64,000 nt of DNA from Anaeramoeba flamelloides (GCA_027625915.1 JANTQA010000047.1:10602001-10666000), one strand, 5' to 3'; positions 41,409 through 53,704 are shown, counted from the stretch's first letter. Notes: generated by a model from the sequence alone, not told the origin. Program-made: numbers and translations.

Positions 41409-43607
41409 TTAATTTTTCTTTGCATTTTTAGTAGTGTTTGCTGTATTCACCGTATGAGTTACATTGAGATTATTTAATGGGTTTTTTGGTTTTTGATTAT
41501 TTGTTCTTTTTCTTTTTTTTTTCTGTTTTGTTGATTTTTTATTTTTTTTATTCTTATTGTCCGGCTTCTTTTTCTCCTTCCGCATTTTCTTGTCTTTTTT
41601 CTTGTCTTTTTCCTTGTCTTTTTTCTTTTCTTTTTTCTTTTCTTTTTTCTTTTCTTTTCCCTTTTCTACTGATTTCAATTTTTTCAATTCTAATTTCTTT
41701 TTTTTATTCATTAACTGATGATATTTTCTGCTGCATTGGTTATCATTTCTGGTGCCAACTTTTTTTGATATTAATGTCCATTTGCCAACATCATATTCTT
41801 CTACTGATTCTAGCAAACGTTGTACTTCGTCTTTCCCCCATTTACCAGTTTTTTGGCCCGATGTTATTAAACGGTATCTTTCACCACATTGAGAGCCCGA
41901 TCGTAAAGGGAGGTGCTTTGCAATTTTGGTATACTTCTCGCCATATATTTTAGAACACAAAAACAGGACTTGGTCTTCATATTCTGTCCAGTTTTTATGA
42001 GTTTTATTCAATTCTCTGAACTTTTTATTGCATTGGTTCGCCGTTCGAAACTCAAATTGTTGGCTAATAAGATCCCAATCCGTTTTTTTGTATTTGTTTG
42101 CCAAGTGTTGTAATTTAATGATTTCCTCTTGCATCCAACCTACATGTGTTTTTTCCTTATTTTTTTTTTTCATATAATGAGAAAAGCAATTGAATAAGGA
42201 TTTGATTTGGCTTTTGAAATGATCCAGATCATTAAATTTCTCTGGGCTATTTTGAAATCTTTGCAAAGAATTGCTCAAAATAAATTCATTAAACTGCGTT
42301 ACAATTGTTTCCCAATTATAGCCCTCGTATCGAGTCGCAATTTCCATTATTTTTTCCATTTGCGGGGGGGTTAATTTGCTATTATTAATAATAGGTGTTA
42401 AATATTGAAACCAACGAAACATACAATCGTGAGGGTCGCAATCGGGAGAGATCCTATTCGCAATCCGAATCCAATTGATTTGTTCAACGTTTTCAAAGAT
42501 TTGATCATTTGATAAATATTTTAATTTTTCATACTCATCAACGATTAATTGATTAATTTCAGGTTTGGAGTCAGGATCAAAGTTTTTTAAAATCTTGTTC
42601 CCGTTTTGTTCTAAAATCTGCCTTCTAATTAACTTTTTCAAGAAATTGTCTTTCTCTTTGTCCCACTTAAATCCATTTTTCCATCTTGCGCTGGAAATTG
42701 AAACTAAATACTCTCTTAATATTTGTGAGTCTAAATTATTATTATTCTTAAAGCACTCTCTGAACTTCATTCTTTCTTTTTCAGTACTCATTTTGTCTTT
42801 GCTAATATACTTCTTTTTTTGGTTTTTTAATGTTTTGAGTGCGCTATCTAATCTTTGGATTTGTTGTGTTAGTAATTGCTGTAATTCTAAATTTAATTGG
42901 TAGGATTGGTTTAGTTTTGAATTTATTAATTGGCTCTCGGTTTTTTGTTCTTGGCCGTATCCAAACTCTTCCTCCAATCCTTGCTCATAGTCTATTTCAA
43001 TATTTTTTTCTTTTTCAGGTTGTGGATTTTTTTCTTTTTCTTTTGTTGTTTCTGTTTCTTTCTCTTTTTCTTTTTCTTTTTCTTTTTCTTTTGGTTTAAT
43101 AACTTGAAGATCATGGTTTATCTCAATACTTTTTTGTTTTTCAGGTTGTAGATTTTTTTCTTTTTCTTTTGTTGTTTCTGTCTCTTTGTTTTTCTCTATT
43201 TCGAATTCTTTTTCTAATCCTTGATCATGTTCTATTTCAATTCTTTTTTGTTTATCAATTTGTAAATTTATTTCTTTTTCTTTTGTTGTAAAGATTTGCT
43301 TTAAAATTTGTTTTTGTTGTTCTTGTTCATATTCTTCTTCTGATTCTTGTTCATATTCAATTTCTATTTCTTTTTCTTTTTCTTTTTCTTTTTCTTTTTT
43401 CTTTTTTGTTTGAATTTCACTTGGCGTCAAAAGTTCTTTTTCTTTTATTTCTTCACTTTCAGAACTTGTTATTTCTTTTTCTTTCTCTTTATCTCTCTCT
43501 ATTTCTTTTTCTTTTATTGTTAAGACTTGTTTAATCGTTTGTTTTTGTTGTTGTTGTCCATATTCAATTTCAATATTTTGGTTTTTTTGTTTTGGATTAC
43601 TATTCAT
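41409..43607 (-). CDS. SNAPC4: SNAPC4-like Myb-repeat transcription factor
   Basis: A 732-residue intronless protein with four to five Myb/SANT-type units, the layout of SNAPC4 (SNAP190), the large DNA-binding subunit of the complex that starts snRNA gene transcription. A first half-unit surrounds Trp379 (NWIRIANRISP, then FRWFQYL). A unit with NWETIV follows near 415-440. Three fuller repeats start at Trp491 (GWMQEEIIKLQHLANKY), Trp540 (NWTEYEDQVLFLCSKIYG, ending RSGSQCGERYR) and Trp590 (KWGKDEVQRLLESVEEYDVG, ending NDNQCSRKYHQL). RSGSQC is also typical of SNAPC4. The first 230 residues are Lys/Glu/Gln repeats and the last 90 are almost pure Lys with Asn, both low complexity. Another multi-Myb regulator cannot be excluded, since Myb repeats are shared widely. 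Confidence 0.7.
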   Translation of the reverse strand: MNSNPKQKNQNIEIEYGQQQQKQTIKQVLTIKEKEIERDKEKEKEITSSESEEIKEKELLTPSEIQTKKKKEKEKEKEKEIEIEYEQESEEEYEQEQQKQILKQIFTTKEKEINLQIDKQKRIEIEHDQGLEKEFEIEKNKETETTKEKEKNLQPEKQKSIEINHDLQVIKPKEKEKEKEKEKETETTKEKEKNPQPEKEKNIEIDYEQGLEEEFGYGQEQKTESQLINSKLNQSYQLNLELQQLLTQQIQRLDSALKTLKNQKKKYISKDKMSTEKERMKFRECFKNNNNLDSQILREYLVSISSARWKNGFKWDKEKDNFLKKLIRRQILEQNGNKILKNFDPDSKPEINQLIVDEYEKLKYLSNDQIFENVEQINWIRIANRISPDCDPHDCMFRWFQYLTPIINNSKLTPPQMEKIMEIATRYEGYNWETIVTQFNEFILSNSLQRFQNSPEKFNDLDHFKSQIKSLFNCFSHYMKKKNKEKTHVGWMQEEIIKLQHLANKYKKTDWDLISQQFEFRTANQCNKKFRELNKTHKNWTEYEDQVLFLCSKIYGEKYTKIAKHLPLRSGSQCGERYRLITSGQKTGKWGKDEVQRLLESVEEYDVGKWTLISKKVGTRNDNQCSRKYHQLMNKKKKLELKKLKSVEKGKEKKKEKKKEKKKDKEKDKKKDKKMRKEKKKPDNKNKKNKKSTKQKKKRKRTNNQKPKNPLNNLNVTHTVNTANTTKNAKKN

Positions 43608-45298
43608 ACCTCAATTGAGATTGAATAGTTTTTAAAAATATACCAAAGTTTTTATCTGATCTTTCAATAGATAAATGGAAAATGTAAATTAGAGAAGAAC
43701 AATTCAAAAAGTTAAAGTGGTCTTGTTTTGGAAACAAGAAAATGGAAAGTAAAAAAAAAATGAAATATCAAAATTTTCATTGAAAAATGAAGGTTGGTTA
43801 CTTTTTTATAGAATAAATATAAATTTTTAAGGGAGTTGAACATAGACAGAGACTGTTAAGATTAAAAATATACGATCAGATATGAAAAATGAGATTAGTC
43901 TTGAAAAGTCAGTAAATCTCAAAAAATTAGTTGATAAAATGTAATAATTTTCAAAAAATTTAACAATTATTTTGGAGAGTAATAAAAAAAAAAAAAAAAA
44001 AGATGATAGGATTAGACTATTTTATTTATAATCCAGTTCAGAAATTTCCTTTTTAAAGAAGACTATATGTGAAATTCATTTGTATATATTGTAATTTTTA
44101 TCTTTTGATAATAAGTAATAATAAAATTCTGATAATTTATTTTCATAAAATATTACTAATCCAAAAATTTCAACGAAATTTAACTGTATATTTCAGATTT
44201 TACTATTTTAATAAAGAGGCTAAAATTATTTATCTGATTATTGATCAAATAAATTTTCTTAGTTTATTAAGTTTTAAATTAGTATAGGATAGATTAGAAT
44301 ATGTAAATAAAGCTCTTGTTCTTAAAATTAAAACTTTGTTTTCAAAGGTGTACCTTTTCTTCTTTTTCTTTTTTTTTTGTTTTTTTTTGGGTTTTTTTTT
44401 CTTCCCTAGGTTTTTTTAAATAAGAGAAAGTCAATTCTAAAAAAAAAAAAAAAAAATTGAAAACCCAAATACGCAACCATTAAGTTTGAGGCTATATAAT
44501 TGGTTTTAAATTGTTTATATATTAATATTACAAAATATATTTGTTAAAATTGTAATTTCTAAAATAAATGCGGATTTCTTATTAATTTTTAGATTTGGAA
44601 AGAGTATATTTTTTTTTATCAAATTTTCTCCTTTAATCGTGATAAAGTACCTCAAATATCCGCTTATTAGTATAAAAATGATGATTCTAAACCCCATTTC
44701 ACTCAAAGATTATAAATTCAAAATGAAAAAATTCATTTTTTTAAAAGAATCAACTAACATCTGATTGTATAAAAATATAAGTAAGACGAGAAAAAATAAA
44801 CTTTAGATGAAAGTTGATATCCAAAAAGTAATGCCGGAACAAAATCTAAATTTTTGAAAAAATAAAAAGTTAAAAAAAAATTTGTTCCCCTTTCATTGGA
44901 ACATCTTGATTCAAAATTTCACAATTTCTTTAATAAATTAATTTTGTTGACAATAAGATTTTTTAATTGTAAATCTCTGGGTTTTATAAGAAATTATAAA
45001 GCCTCACTTTTCTTCGTGTTAATTTGGAGTTTCAAACATTTTTTTTTTTTTCAAATTAACTTTAAAAAAAATAACGAAAAGGTAAAAAGCAAAAAACATT
45101 AAAATAAAATAAAAAAAAAACATTTTCTTTCAAAATTATATTGTTAAGATTCATCAAAGTTATTTATCAATCAAGAAATCATAAAAATATGATCAAAAAA
45201 ATCTAAATATTACAAAATTATAAAGTTTAATTCATCAATTAAATTGAAAAAAAGATCTGAAAATAATATATTTTAAATGCTTGGTATCTGTATTGATA

Positions 45299-45334
<36 letters not shown>

Positions 45335-45612
45335 GAAAAATTAATAATTCAACAATAGGTAATTTAAATATTGAAAATGAGAATAATAATAAAAAAAAAA
45401 AAACATAAACAAATTGATTATGGGTATATTCGGAACTGGAAAAAGTAAAAGTAAAAGTAAAAGTAAAAGTAAAATTATTTTCTTGGAAATGACCCAAAAA
45501 AACGATGTCTTGGATAAATATATAGGTATATTGATTTCTTATAAAATTAATAATAATCATAAAAATAAAAGTATTTTTAATGTATCTACCTATTTCTATC
45601 TCTATTAAACGA
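43608..45612. other. intergenic region, repeats only
   Basis: 2 kb between the VPS53 stop and the SNAPC4-like start. A copy of the AAATAAACTC family in reverse orientation fills about 44510-45250. A poly-A run of about 32 bases lies at 45301-45332. A short (AAAAGT)n stretch at 45438-45470 encodes only Lys-Ser repeats in an open frame with no other support. Confidence 0.6.
44510..45250 (-). mobile_element. AAATAAACTC-family copy, reverse orientation
   Basis: Shares with the 40441 copy the blocks GTTCCCCTTTCATTGGAAC (about 44884) and AAATTTCACAATTTCTTT, the poly-T tract and an A-rich segment. The end motif CCCCATTTCACTCAAAG occurs near 44693, inside the copy rather than at its edge. Limits are approximate. 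Confidence 0.5.
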
Positions 45613-48600
45613 TTAATCTTTTTTAAAACTTTTATTAACTAATTTTTTTGGAGAATTTTTTAAAATTGATAATCTATTAATTTTTTTCATTTTGGGTGTT
45701 TTCAATTTATTATATTTTTCAATAATCGATAGCTTGGCACTTTTCCCTAAAACTGACATATCCAATATACGCTTCAAATCCTTTAAGGTGTCATTGCCCT
45801 GTGACATTGTTAGATAAGTTTCCATAATTCTTTCTGGGTTTCCCATTGAAGATTTTAGGGCGATTTCCAATTTGAGCATTTCCTTTTTCACGTATTTGGC
45901 GTAAGTTCTTGAAGGTCTATTTTTTTCAAAGTTGTAATTTTCGCCTAAAGTAGGCAATTTAATTAAAATCTCTTTCACGAGCTGAGTGTCCATTAGCAGT
46001 TGTGACCCTCCCACGCCATGTATTTTTTTTAATTTGTAAATTTGAGCTGCAAACTTGGGGACAAAGGAATTGACAAATTTATCTAAAAAGAAAATGAAAT
46101 AATTATTTGAAACCTTTTTCGAAATAATCAAAATCGTTTCATTTAGCACTTCTGCAATACCTGTGACGAATTGTGATTGATCGCCCACCCCTTCCAAATT
46201 TGACCATTGTGTTTTTTCAATTTCTGAAAGGTATGGAACAAGTCTGGTCTCAATTGCGCGTATTAGAATCAATACTGACTGGTTGATTACCTTGATGAAA
46301 TAGTCCAATAAATCATCAATTTGGATTTTTTTGTGGAATTTTTTATCCATGGATTTCGTAGTTCTTTGGGAGTAATTCTCACAAAATTTATATCCATATT
46401 CGGCTGTGTATAGGATTATTGAAATTTTTAAAAAGTTTTCGTTTGTTAATTTGATTTGGCTTTCCTTTTCAAATTTGCTTTCTAAAATTGAAAAGCTCGT
46501 TTTTGAGTTTAATCTCGGTAAATTTTGTAATAAAAAATCACAGTACCCCTTCAAAATGATTCGATGCAGCTTAAATATTTTATATAGGCCATTGCCAACA
46601 GAAATGTATTGTGTTTTTTCAAATGACTTTATAATAATTAAACACAGATCCTCAAAGCTTGTGAAGACAGATAATTGTCTTTGCTCACGAACAACGAAGG
46701 TTTCTTCTTTGGTTAATTTCTGTAATACTTGCTTTAAATGCTCTGTTTCGTCTTGGATATAAATATTAAAATATGGGATGAAGCTCTTGCTAACCATGCC
46801 TTTAAAGTCCTTTTTTTTTGGTTTCGATTTTTCATAATATTTAGTATTATTATCACTATCGCAATCATTGTTATTTTTATTAATGTTTGGATTTTGATCA
46901 AGATTATTTTTATTCACATCAGTATTGTTGCCATTTGTCGTGCTATTGTTGTTCGTGTTGTTATTTTCATTTTTTTTTCGTTTTTCAATTAATTCTTTTT
47001 CTAATTTGATTATTAAATATTTTTTTTTAATATCCAGGCTTGTAACAGAACTATTTTTATTCTCATCAAAAATTTTGGGATCGTTTTTTAATTCAAAAAG
47101 TTTTTTTTCTAATTTTTTAATTTCCGATTCTTCTTCAAGATCTTCAAATTTGAGATTTAATTCATTTTCAATTTTGACAAATAATTTTAATAATTTGGTC
47201 AAGATTTTTGCATTTAACTTGCTTTTTTCCTTTTTAAATATTTGTTCTAAATGCTTATTAGTGACCGAACAAAACTTTTCACAAAATTTTAAATTCACAC
47301 GCCAATGGATCGGAAATAGATCTTTTAATTCCTTTTCAATAAACCTTAATCGTTTTTTAAACCATGTTGATCTTCGTTCAATGTTCTCAAGATCATTAGC
47401 AGTTCCTTCTAAATTTGGATCAAAAAATTGATTATATTCCTCCAATGACTTTTTACAGAAATGGCCGATTAATTCTTTTCGATATTTTAATCCAATCAAA
47501 TCAACAAAGTTATTACACCTAATTAAGATTTTTCTCCCTTCATTTGGTTCAATATTAAAATGTAAATGTTGATCAAATTCTTCAAGTATTTGTTCACAAA
47601 GCAATTGTGTTGTGGTATTATATTCATTTTTTAATTCATTAATTTTTGGAATAGTTTTAAAGTTTTCGAATTTTTCTAAAACTTTTTTTATTTTAATTAA
47701 TATATCTTCAATTTCGTTATACTTCCGTTTTTGAGTACATCCCTTTAATAATTTTAAATTTTTTACTTTGTTTTTTTGTTTTTGATAAAAAGGAAAAAGT
47801 TTTTTGTTTTTTTAATTTTATTAGTAAAAAAAAAGGGGGGGGTTGTTATGGTTAAGAAAAAAAAAATTCTTTTGAAAATATTTACTAAACTATTTTTCAT
47901 TCTAAAGGTGACTCACTTCAAATTATCAAATAAATCAAAAAATAATTATTTCAAGTTTAATAGGAAAAATAAGATTAAAAAAGTATTTCTGTTTTATATT
48001 TTTTTTTTAATCTTTCTCTCTTTTTTTTTTTTTTTGTTTTTCTTTTTTTTTTTTTGGTTTTTCTTTTTTTTTTTTATGTTTTCTATTTTTTTTTATCTTC
48101 TTTTTCTCTTTTTATTATTCTTCTTCATTTCTTGGAAAAAAATTTGAAACACATAATAAGTTTAAAAGGAAATTTATCAGGTTGTTTTAAACTATTTCCT
48201 AAAAGGAAGGGCAATTTTATTTTTGTACTTTCTGTATTAAATTTTATCTTTTTATTTTTTAAAAAAAGTAATCAAATACCAAAAAAAAGGATAAGATATT
48301 CACAAAAAAGCGGGGTAAATTTATTTTAAAATCTCTTTATTAAACTCATATCCAATATAAAACTATTTAAATTATCCAAAATTGTTATTTATCATTAATT
48401 GATTCTACATAATACTTCAATTTGTTTCTTTAATGCGTCATTATTTAATCAAAGATATCAAATTTTTTGATCACAATTTTATATTAGATATTTTTTAAAG
48501 TGTGAAAATTAGTGTTTATTTTCTTTCTTTTTGATCCAAAAATATTTTTTTCATAACTTGGCGTCATCTAGATAGAATTTTTGAATTGAAGGAAAAAACT

Positions 48601-51570
48601 TTAAACTGAATTTGAGAGTTTAAAAAAATCTTTTTGGATCCTAATCGTTCTGTCCATCTTTTATTGAAATTGTTCGAGAATTGTTTTTACCAAAAAAAGT
48701 GCTTATTTTTTTTTTTTTCCATTTATTGGAAATATTTCATCAAACATATTTTGAAATAAATCCCATATAATAGGTTCTGATTCAATCAGTATTAATATTT
48801 CTCTTAACAATATATTTCCAATTTACAAATAGAAATATTTCAGCAAAGAAAATATTGTTTGAAATGGAAAAAAAAAATGCCACACTTTTTTGGAAATACA
48901 TTATATTTAATAACAAGAAAAATTTTTCAGCCCACACAAACATGAAAAAATAAAATTGAAAAAAAAAAGTTAGACAAAACTACTACCTTCATTAACCTTT
49001 CATCCTGAATAATAAAGTTTATTTTACAATATAATCAAAATTCCAGAACTTCAAATTCATGATAATATTGTATTTATTGTTGTTCGTATAACCACTTTTT
49101 TTAAAAAGTCTCTAGTCAAGAAAAAAAAGGTGTTTTTTCGGGTTAGAAATTCCAAAGAAACGGAAGGATGAATTTTAGTTTAATTCAACTTGGAGATATT
49201 TACTTTGATAGATAATATTGAAAAGTTTTGAAAATGTTGTACTCATCCAATAAAACTGAAATAGAGAAAAAAAATTACATATTATAATTATAGTAAGTGT
49301 CATAGGTTTTCCATAATTTATGAAGAATTGAGCAAAATCTTCATCATTTTTCTCTGTTCTTTTGAATTCTGGAAAACCACCGTTAGGTTTTTTTTTAATT
49401 TAAGAAATGAAAAGAAAATTTCAGAAATTTTCTATTTATTTCTAAAATTAAAAAAAAGCTAAACGCTTGATGCTTTTCTTGCGATTTTCTCGTGATTTTC
49501 TGTTTTATTTATAAAATAAATAGATTTTCGTTAGGTTTTTTTGAGTTTTTCTATTTTATTTCAAAAACTAAAAAAAAATTAACGAAAATCTATTGATTTT
49601 CTAAATAAATAGAAAACTCAAAAAAACCTAGAACACTTCACAATAAAATAGAAAACCTCAAAAAAACCTAATGAAAATCTATTGATTTTCCAAATAAAAT
49701 ATAAAACCTCAAAAAAACCTAGAACACTTCATAAATAAAATAGAAAAACTCAAAAAAAACTAGAACACTTAACAAATAAATCAAAAAAATCAAAAAAAAA
49801 AAAAAATCTACGGCACTTGACGACACGGCTGTTTGTTTATATTATTATTATACAAAAAGAGTTTATTTATTGATATTTAAATTAACAAATTTTTTTCCCA
49901 TCTTTTCTAAATTATTATTTGCTCTTAAATGTTTTGGGAGAAAATTATGAAATTTCAAGTTGATATATATTCATTTTAAAAAAGTGTGACAAAAAAGTTT
50001 TCAAAAATTTCGATTAAACAGTAGAAAACAATCTTCAAGTTACTTTTTTTTTGGGTTACTATTAAAAAAATTTTTTGGTAACACTTTTTTGGAATGATTT
50101 TAGTAATTTTCAAAATGTGAAAACCAAAAAGTCTTTGTTAAATTAAAAACAATTCGTTAATTGAAAGGGAAATTGTTTTGAAAAACTGACTTCAATCATT
50201 TTAAAAAGGTGAAAATTCAAATCTTTTAAAATAGATTTATAAAAAAAGGTTTCTAAACCCAAATAGAAGTGTTTTCATGGTGATTTATTAAAGATGAAAA
50301 AAGTGTTTTGTTTCTTTTGGATTTTTACAGTAATACCACATAACAAAAAAAAAAAATAATAAATACTTGATGATGAAATTTCATTCTATGTCATTAAGAA
50401 ACTTTTAAAAACTTGATCAGATTTGAAGATTTTAAATCTTGTATGGAAATTTGATTATCTATCATGTTTCAAATAATGAAAATTTTTATTTCAATTTGTT
50501 AAAAAAGTATTCTTTATAATCACAATTAGAAGAAATAATAGAAGGATCTTGACAAATTCCATTTGATAATGAAAATCTTGATATTAATTTGACTCTTCTT
50601 TAATGGACTTTTGAGAATAAATTTAATTATTTTTCTTTTGAAAAGAACAGTATTTGCTGCTTGTTTCAAATTACATATCCAAAAAAAGTGTTTCAATCTA
50701 GAGTGTGAGAATATTGAAATTACATCAATTCTTTTCAAGAAATTCAAATAGATTTCAGACGTCTGGATATGTTTTAAATCACTATCAAGTGTTTGAGGTG
50801 TTATTTTTTTTTGCTTTCGGGATGAAAAAGAGATTTTATTTCTCTAACCTTCAAAGAAAAGTATTCATAAAGTTTCTAAAATATTCTGAATGTTTTTTGA
50901 AAAGGAAGCAAGTTTTCGAAGGATAAATTTTAAAAGAAGACAAAAAATGGTTTTTCGAAAAGAAATTGCTACTAATACTTTATAAAGGATGTTGGACTGT
51001 AAACTATTTTTCGTTGTGTCGTTAAATGTTTTTCTTTTTTTCATTTTTTAAGAATGATTTTATTTTTGTTTGTTTCAATTAAAAAAAATCAAAAAGAAAA
51101 AAACACTTACCAAGTGTTAATAAGTGATCAAGTGTTTCGTTTGTTGTCATTAAATTTGTTTTTGCAAAATCAAGAAACTTAATATCTTTACAAATGTTAT
51201 TTGCCAAGTTATCGAAGAGTTCTGATTTATCTTTAAATTGGCCAATGTCCTTTAATAAATCGAGAATTGTTTCAGATGTTTGTTCAATTTTTTGATCAAT
51301 ATAGCCACCAGAACCAAGTTGGTTATTGACTTCGGTTTTAATTTTACTATCCAATTTTCTTACACTCGATTTTATTCTCCTTGACACAAGATCAATGTTG
51401 GGTAAATATTCTGAGCTTGGGAAAAGCGAATTAATATACGAGATTGGATCAAAATTTGTTGAAGATATATCCGATGTTTCTTCGGTACCAACACTAAAAG
51501 AAACTAATTCTCCAACAGACTTTGTTAAATCTAAATTTATTTCAGGCTGAATTTCTGTTGAGTTGGTCAT
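45613..51570 (-). CDS. VPS53: VPS53, GARP/EARP tethering complex subunit, two exons
   Basis: Exon 1 (51570-51111) and exon 2 (47765-45613) join in phase 1 to give 870 residues, near the family's usual 820-830. Family knowledge: Vps53 with Vps51, Vps52 and Vps54 (or its EARP partner) tethers endosome-derived vesicles at the trans-Golgi or recycling endosomes. Exon 1 contains the hallmark NFDPISYINSLFPSSEYLPNID (split here by residues 39-60) and the N-terminal coiled coil. The junction restores DHLLTLVKNLKLLKGC and then TQKRKYNEI, which aligns with human Vps53 without a gap. Exon 2 carries the C-terminal helical domain, with EGVGDQS around residue 680 and the GVGGSQLLMDT block. An Asn-rich linker of about 50 residues near 405-465 is the main insertion. 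Exon 2 begins 53 codons before the first in-frame TTG at 47604; no ATG is needed there because it is internal. Confidence 0.93.
48685..48905 (-). mobile_element. TA-flanked GGTATTTCC family, short copy
   Basis: The right end, ATGCCACACTTTTTTGGAAA followed by TACATTATA, matches the left end of the element at 15334 on the other strand. The left end TTACCAAAAAAAGTGCTTAT matches the internal AAAGCACTTTTTTTGGT of that element. This suggests a unit of about 220 bases. It lies in the VPS53 intron. Confidence 0.5.
49296..49828. repeat. nested-hairpin repeat, copy 6
   Basis: About 530 bases of joined hairpins. The left flank is GTAAGTGTCATAGGTTTTCC and the right end CTACGGCACTTGACGACACG. Modules in order: the GAATTGAG..TTTTGAATTCTGG hairpin; the TTAATTTAAGAAATGAAAAG hairpin; then a series in which CGTTAGGTTTTTTTGAG is answered by CTCAAAAAAACCTAGAACAC, with the latter repeated three times in tandem with small changes (about 49616, 49658 and 49710). 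It sits in the VPS53 intron. Confidence 0.75.
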
Positions 51571-53666
51571 TTCTTTAATAAAAAAGAATGGGGAATTTTG
51601 TAAAAAATGATATTTTTGGATTTTATATTTGGATTTTTAATTGATTCAGGTTGGATTTGGTTAGAGAGTAGGTGAAATTTTGATCCAATTTATAATCAAA
51701 TTTAAAATGTAGTTATTTAATTAAGGGAGTAACACCCATTGAAAAATTTTTTTCTGTTTCACAAACCAAAAACAAAGTTGTAAAAAAAGATTTTAGATTT
51801 TTTTAGGATTTTTTGTTAAATTTATGTTTTTTCATTAATTATGATACTTTTCCAGTAAAATCCTTAAGAAAGAGAAAAAAAGTTATTTTATTTGATATTT
51901 AAAATGATAATAAATTCTGTTTAATAATTGATTGGTTGTAGGTTGTATTATTTTTTTGATTTTGGAATTTTATTTTTGATTTCCTTTTAATTTCTTCCTC
52001 AAATACTGATAAATTACTTTATATTTGGAAATTTTTACTTGATTTTCCTTTTTGAAATTATTCTGATCAAGCTTAGAATAAAGTATTTTATGTGATCAAG
52101 TGTTAAGAAACTCTGTAAAATTGTTTGTTCTTCAAAATATTCTTTGTCCTGGACTATTTGATAAGAAACAGTTCAAAGATTAATCAAAAATGGAAATTGA
52201 ACTAAAATTTTTTTGAAATTTTTTAGAATTTATCAGTTTTTTCCTTCTTTAAATAAAAAGTTAGAATATTACTAAATGGGGTTGGATATATTACTAACAA
52301 GTTTTCTCTTTCTTGTGGGTCAAAAGGAAATGCAGCATAATAAATCAAAAAAACAAATTTATCTAAAAAACTTTTGAGAATTAGTAACTAATTTTCTTTT
52401 GTAAAGGGATATAAGTTTTAGGTGAAAACCACACAAAAAATTTAAATTTATAAAGGTTATAAAATGGAAACTTGAAATATAAATAAAAGAAGAAAGGAAA
52501 GATTAATCATAAAGTGAAGGTTCGAAAACAAGAATTATTTTTTATAATACTATCTGTAAGTAAGTTATTTTTTTTTTTTTCTTTGATTAGAGGATGGTAT
52601 TTTTTAAAAATAAAATGAAATCTTGTCAAGATCTTGAAATTTTTTTTTTTTGTAATTTATGTTTTAAATTCTGAAATCCGTGATTTAACCCCATCTCAAC
52701 AATTTATTATTTTCGGTTTATTTTTTAAAATATAAAAAATTATAGATTTCCTTTATAACAATATTTAAAAGTTATAATTTTTTTTTTTTTTTAATAATTA
52801 AGTTACTTCTTAAAAATGGGTAAATATAGTTCCTTTTAATTTTTATATTGGTAAGTCTTGATTTTGAACTAAATTTTTATTTTTTTTTATTATTTTTTTT
52901 TTTTCATTGTTTAATATTTATATTCAAATCTACACAAATAAAATTAATTGATATATAAAAATTATCAAAAAAAATTTTTTTTTATTAGTTAGAAGTTTAA
53001 AATAAGTTTCTCAATGGATTTTTAGATCTATTCAGTTAAATTTTTTTTATTCTTTAAGGTTTTTGAAAAGTAGTTATCTGATTTTCAAAAAATTTAAAAA
53101 AATAATTTTCAAAAAACTTGAAAATGTTTGTAATCGTTTTTACACATTTAGCTAGATCACAAACAGTTTTTCAGAAAATTTTTTTAGTTTTTTTTTTCTT
53201 TTTTTTATTTTCCCATCAAATTGTAAGATTTGGTGATGGATATTTTATTAAAACGTTTGTTTAAATTTGATTAGGTTAGTTCTTAAATAGGGTGACTGAA
53301 GTTGCAAGATTGTGGAACAATGTTTTGGTAAAATGTACTATTATAAATACTGTTTAATTTGGTAAAATACAGTTAAATAAAACTGTATTTTTAGGAAAAA
53401 AAGAATAAATTACAAAAATAACAATTAAAAATAAAAATAACTTTTTTCCACATGATCTTTTGTAAAAAAAAAAAATGTGAAACAAAAGTAAAAAAGAATT
53501 TGTAAATATTATTTTTGTTGAAAAAAAATTGGAAAGCATTTGACTTGATAAGAAAAAATGTTTCTAATCCAAAAATTGAGAAATTTTTTTAATAAGTATC
53601 AACGATGAAAAAAAAAATCACCTTCCGATCACATTATAAAGACAAAATTTTTGTAAAATAGTTTTA

Positions 53667-53704
<38 letters not shown>

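Larger units (their letters stand above)
47766..51110 (-). other. 3345 bp intron of VPS53
   Basis: The donor on the sense strand is GTAAGTG and the acceptor reads AACAAAAAAACAAAG, with the pyrimidine tract CTTTTTCCTTTTTATC about 20 bases upstream. Inside are an A9-G8 homopurine run, a TA-flanked element (about 48685-48905), a block shared with 18970-19150, and a long hairpin repeat (49296-49828). No other exon is seen. Phase and ungapped alignment across the junction support the intron. Confidence 0.88.

Noticed and set aside
45414-45608. 64-codon frame starting with Lys-Ser repeats
   Set aside because: The only notable part is an (AAAAGT)n tract. No family resemblance and no splice partner.
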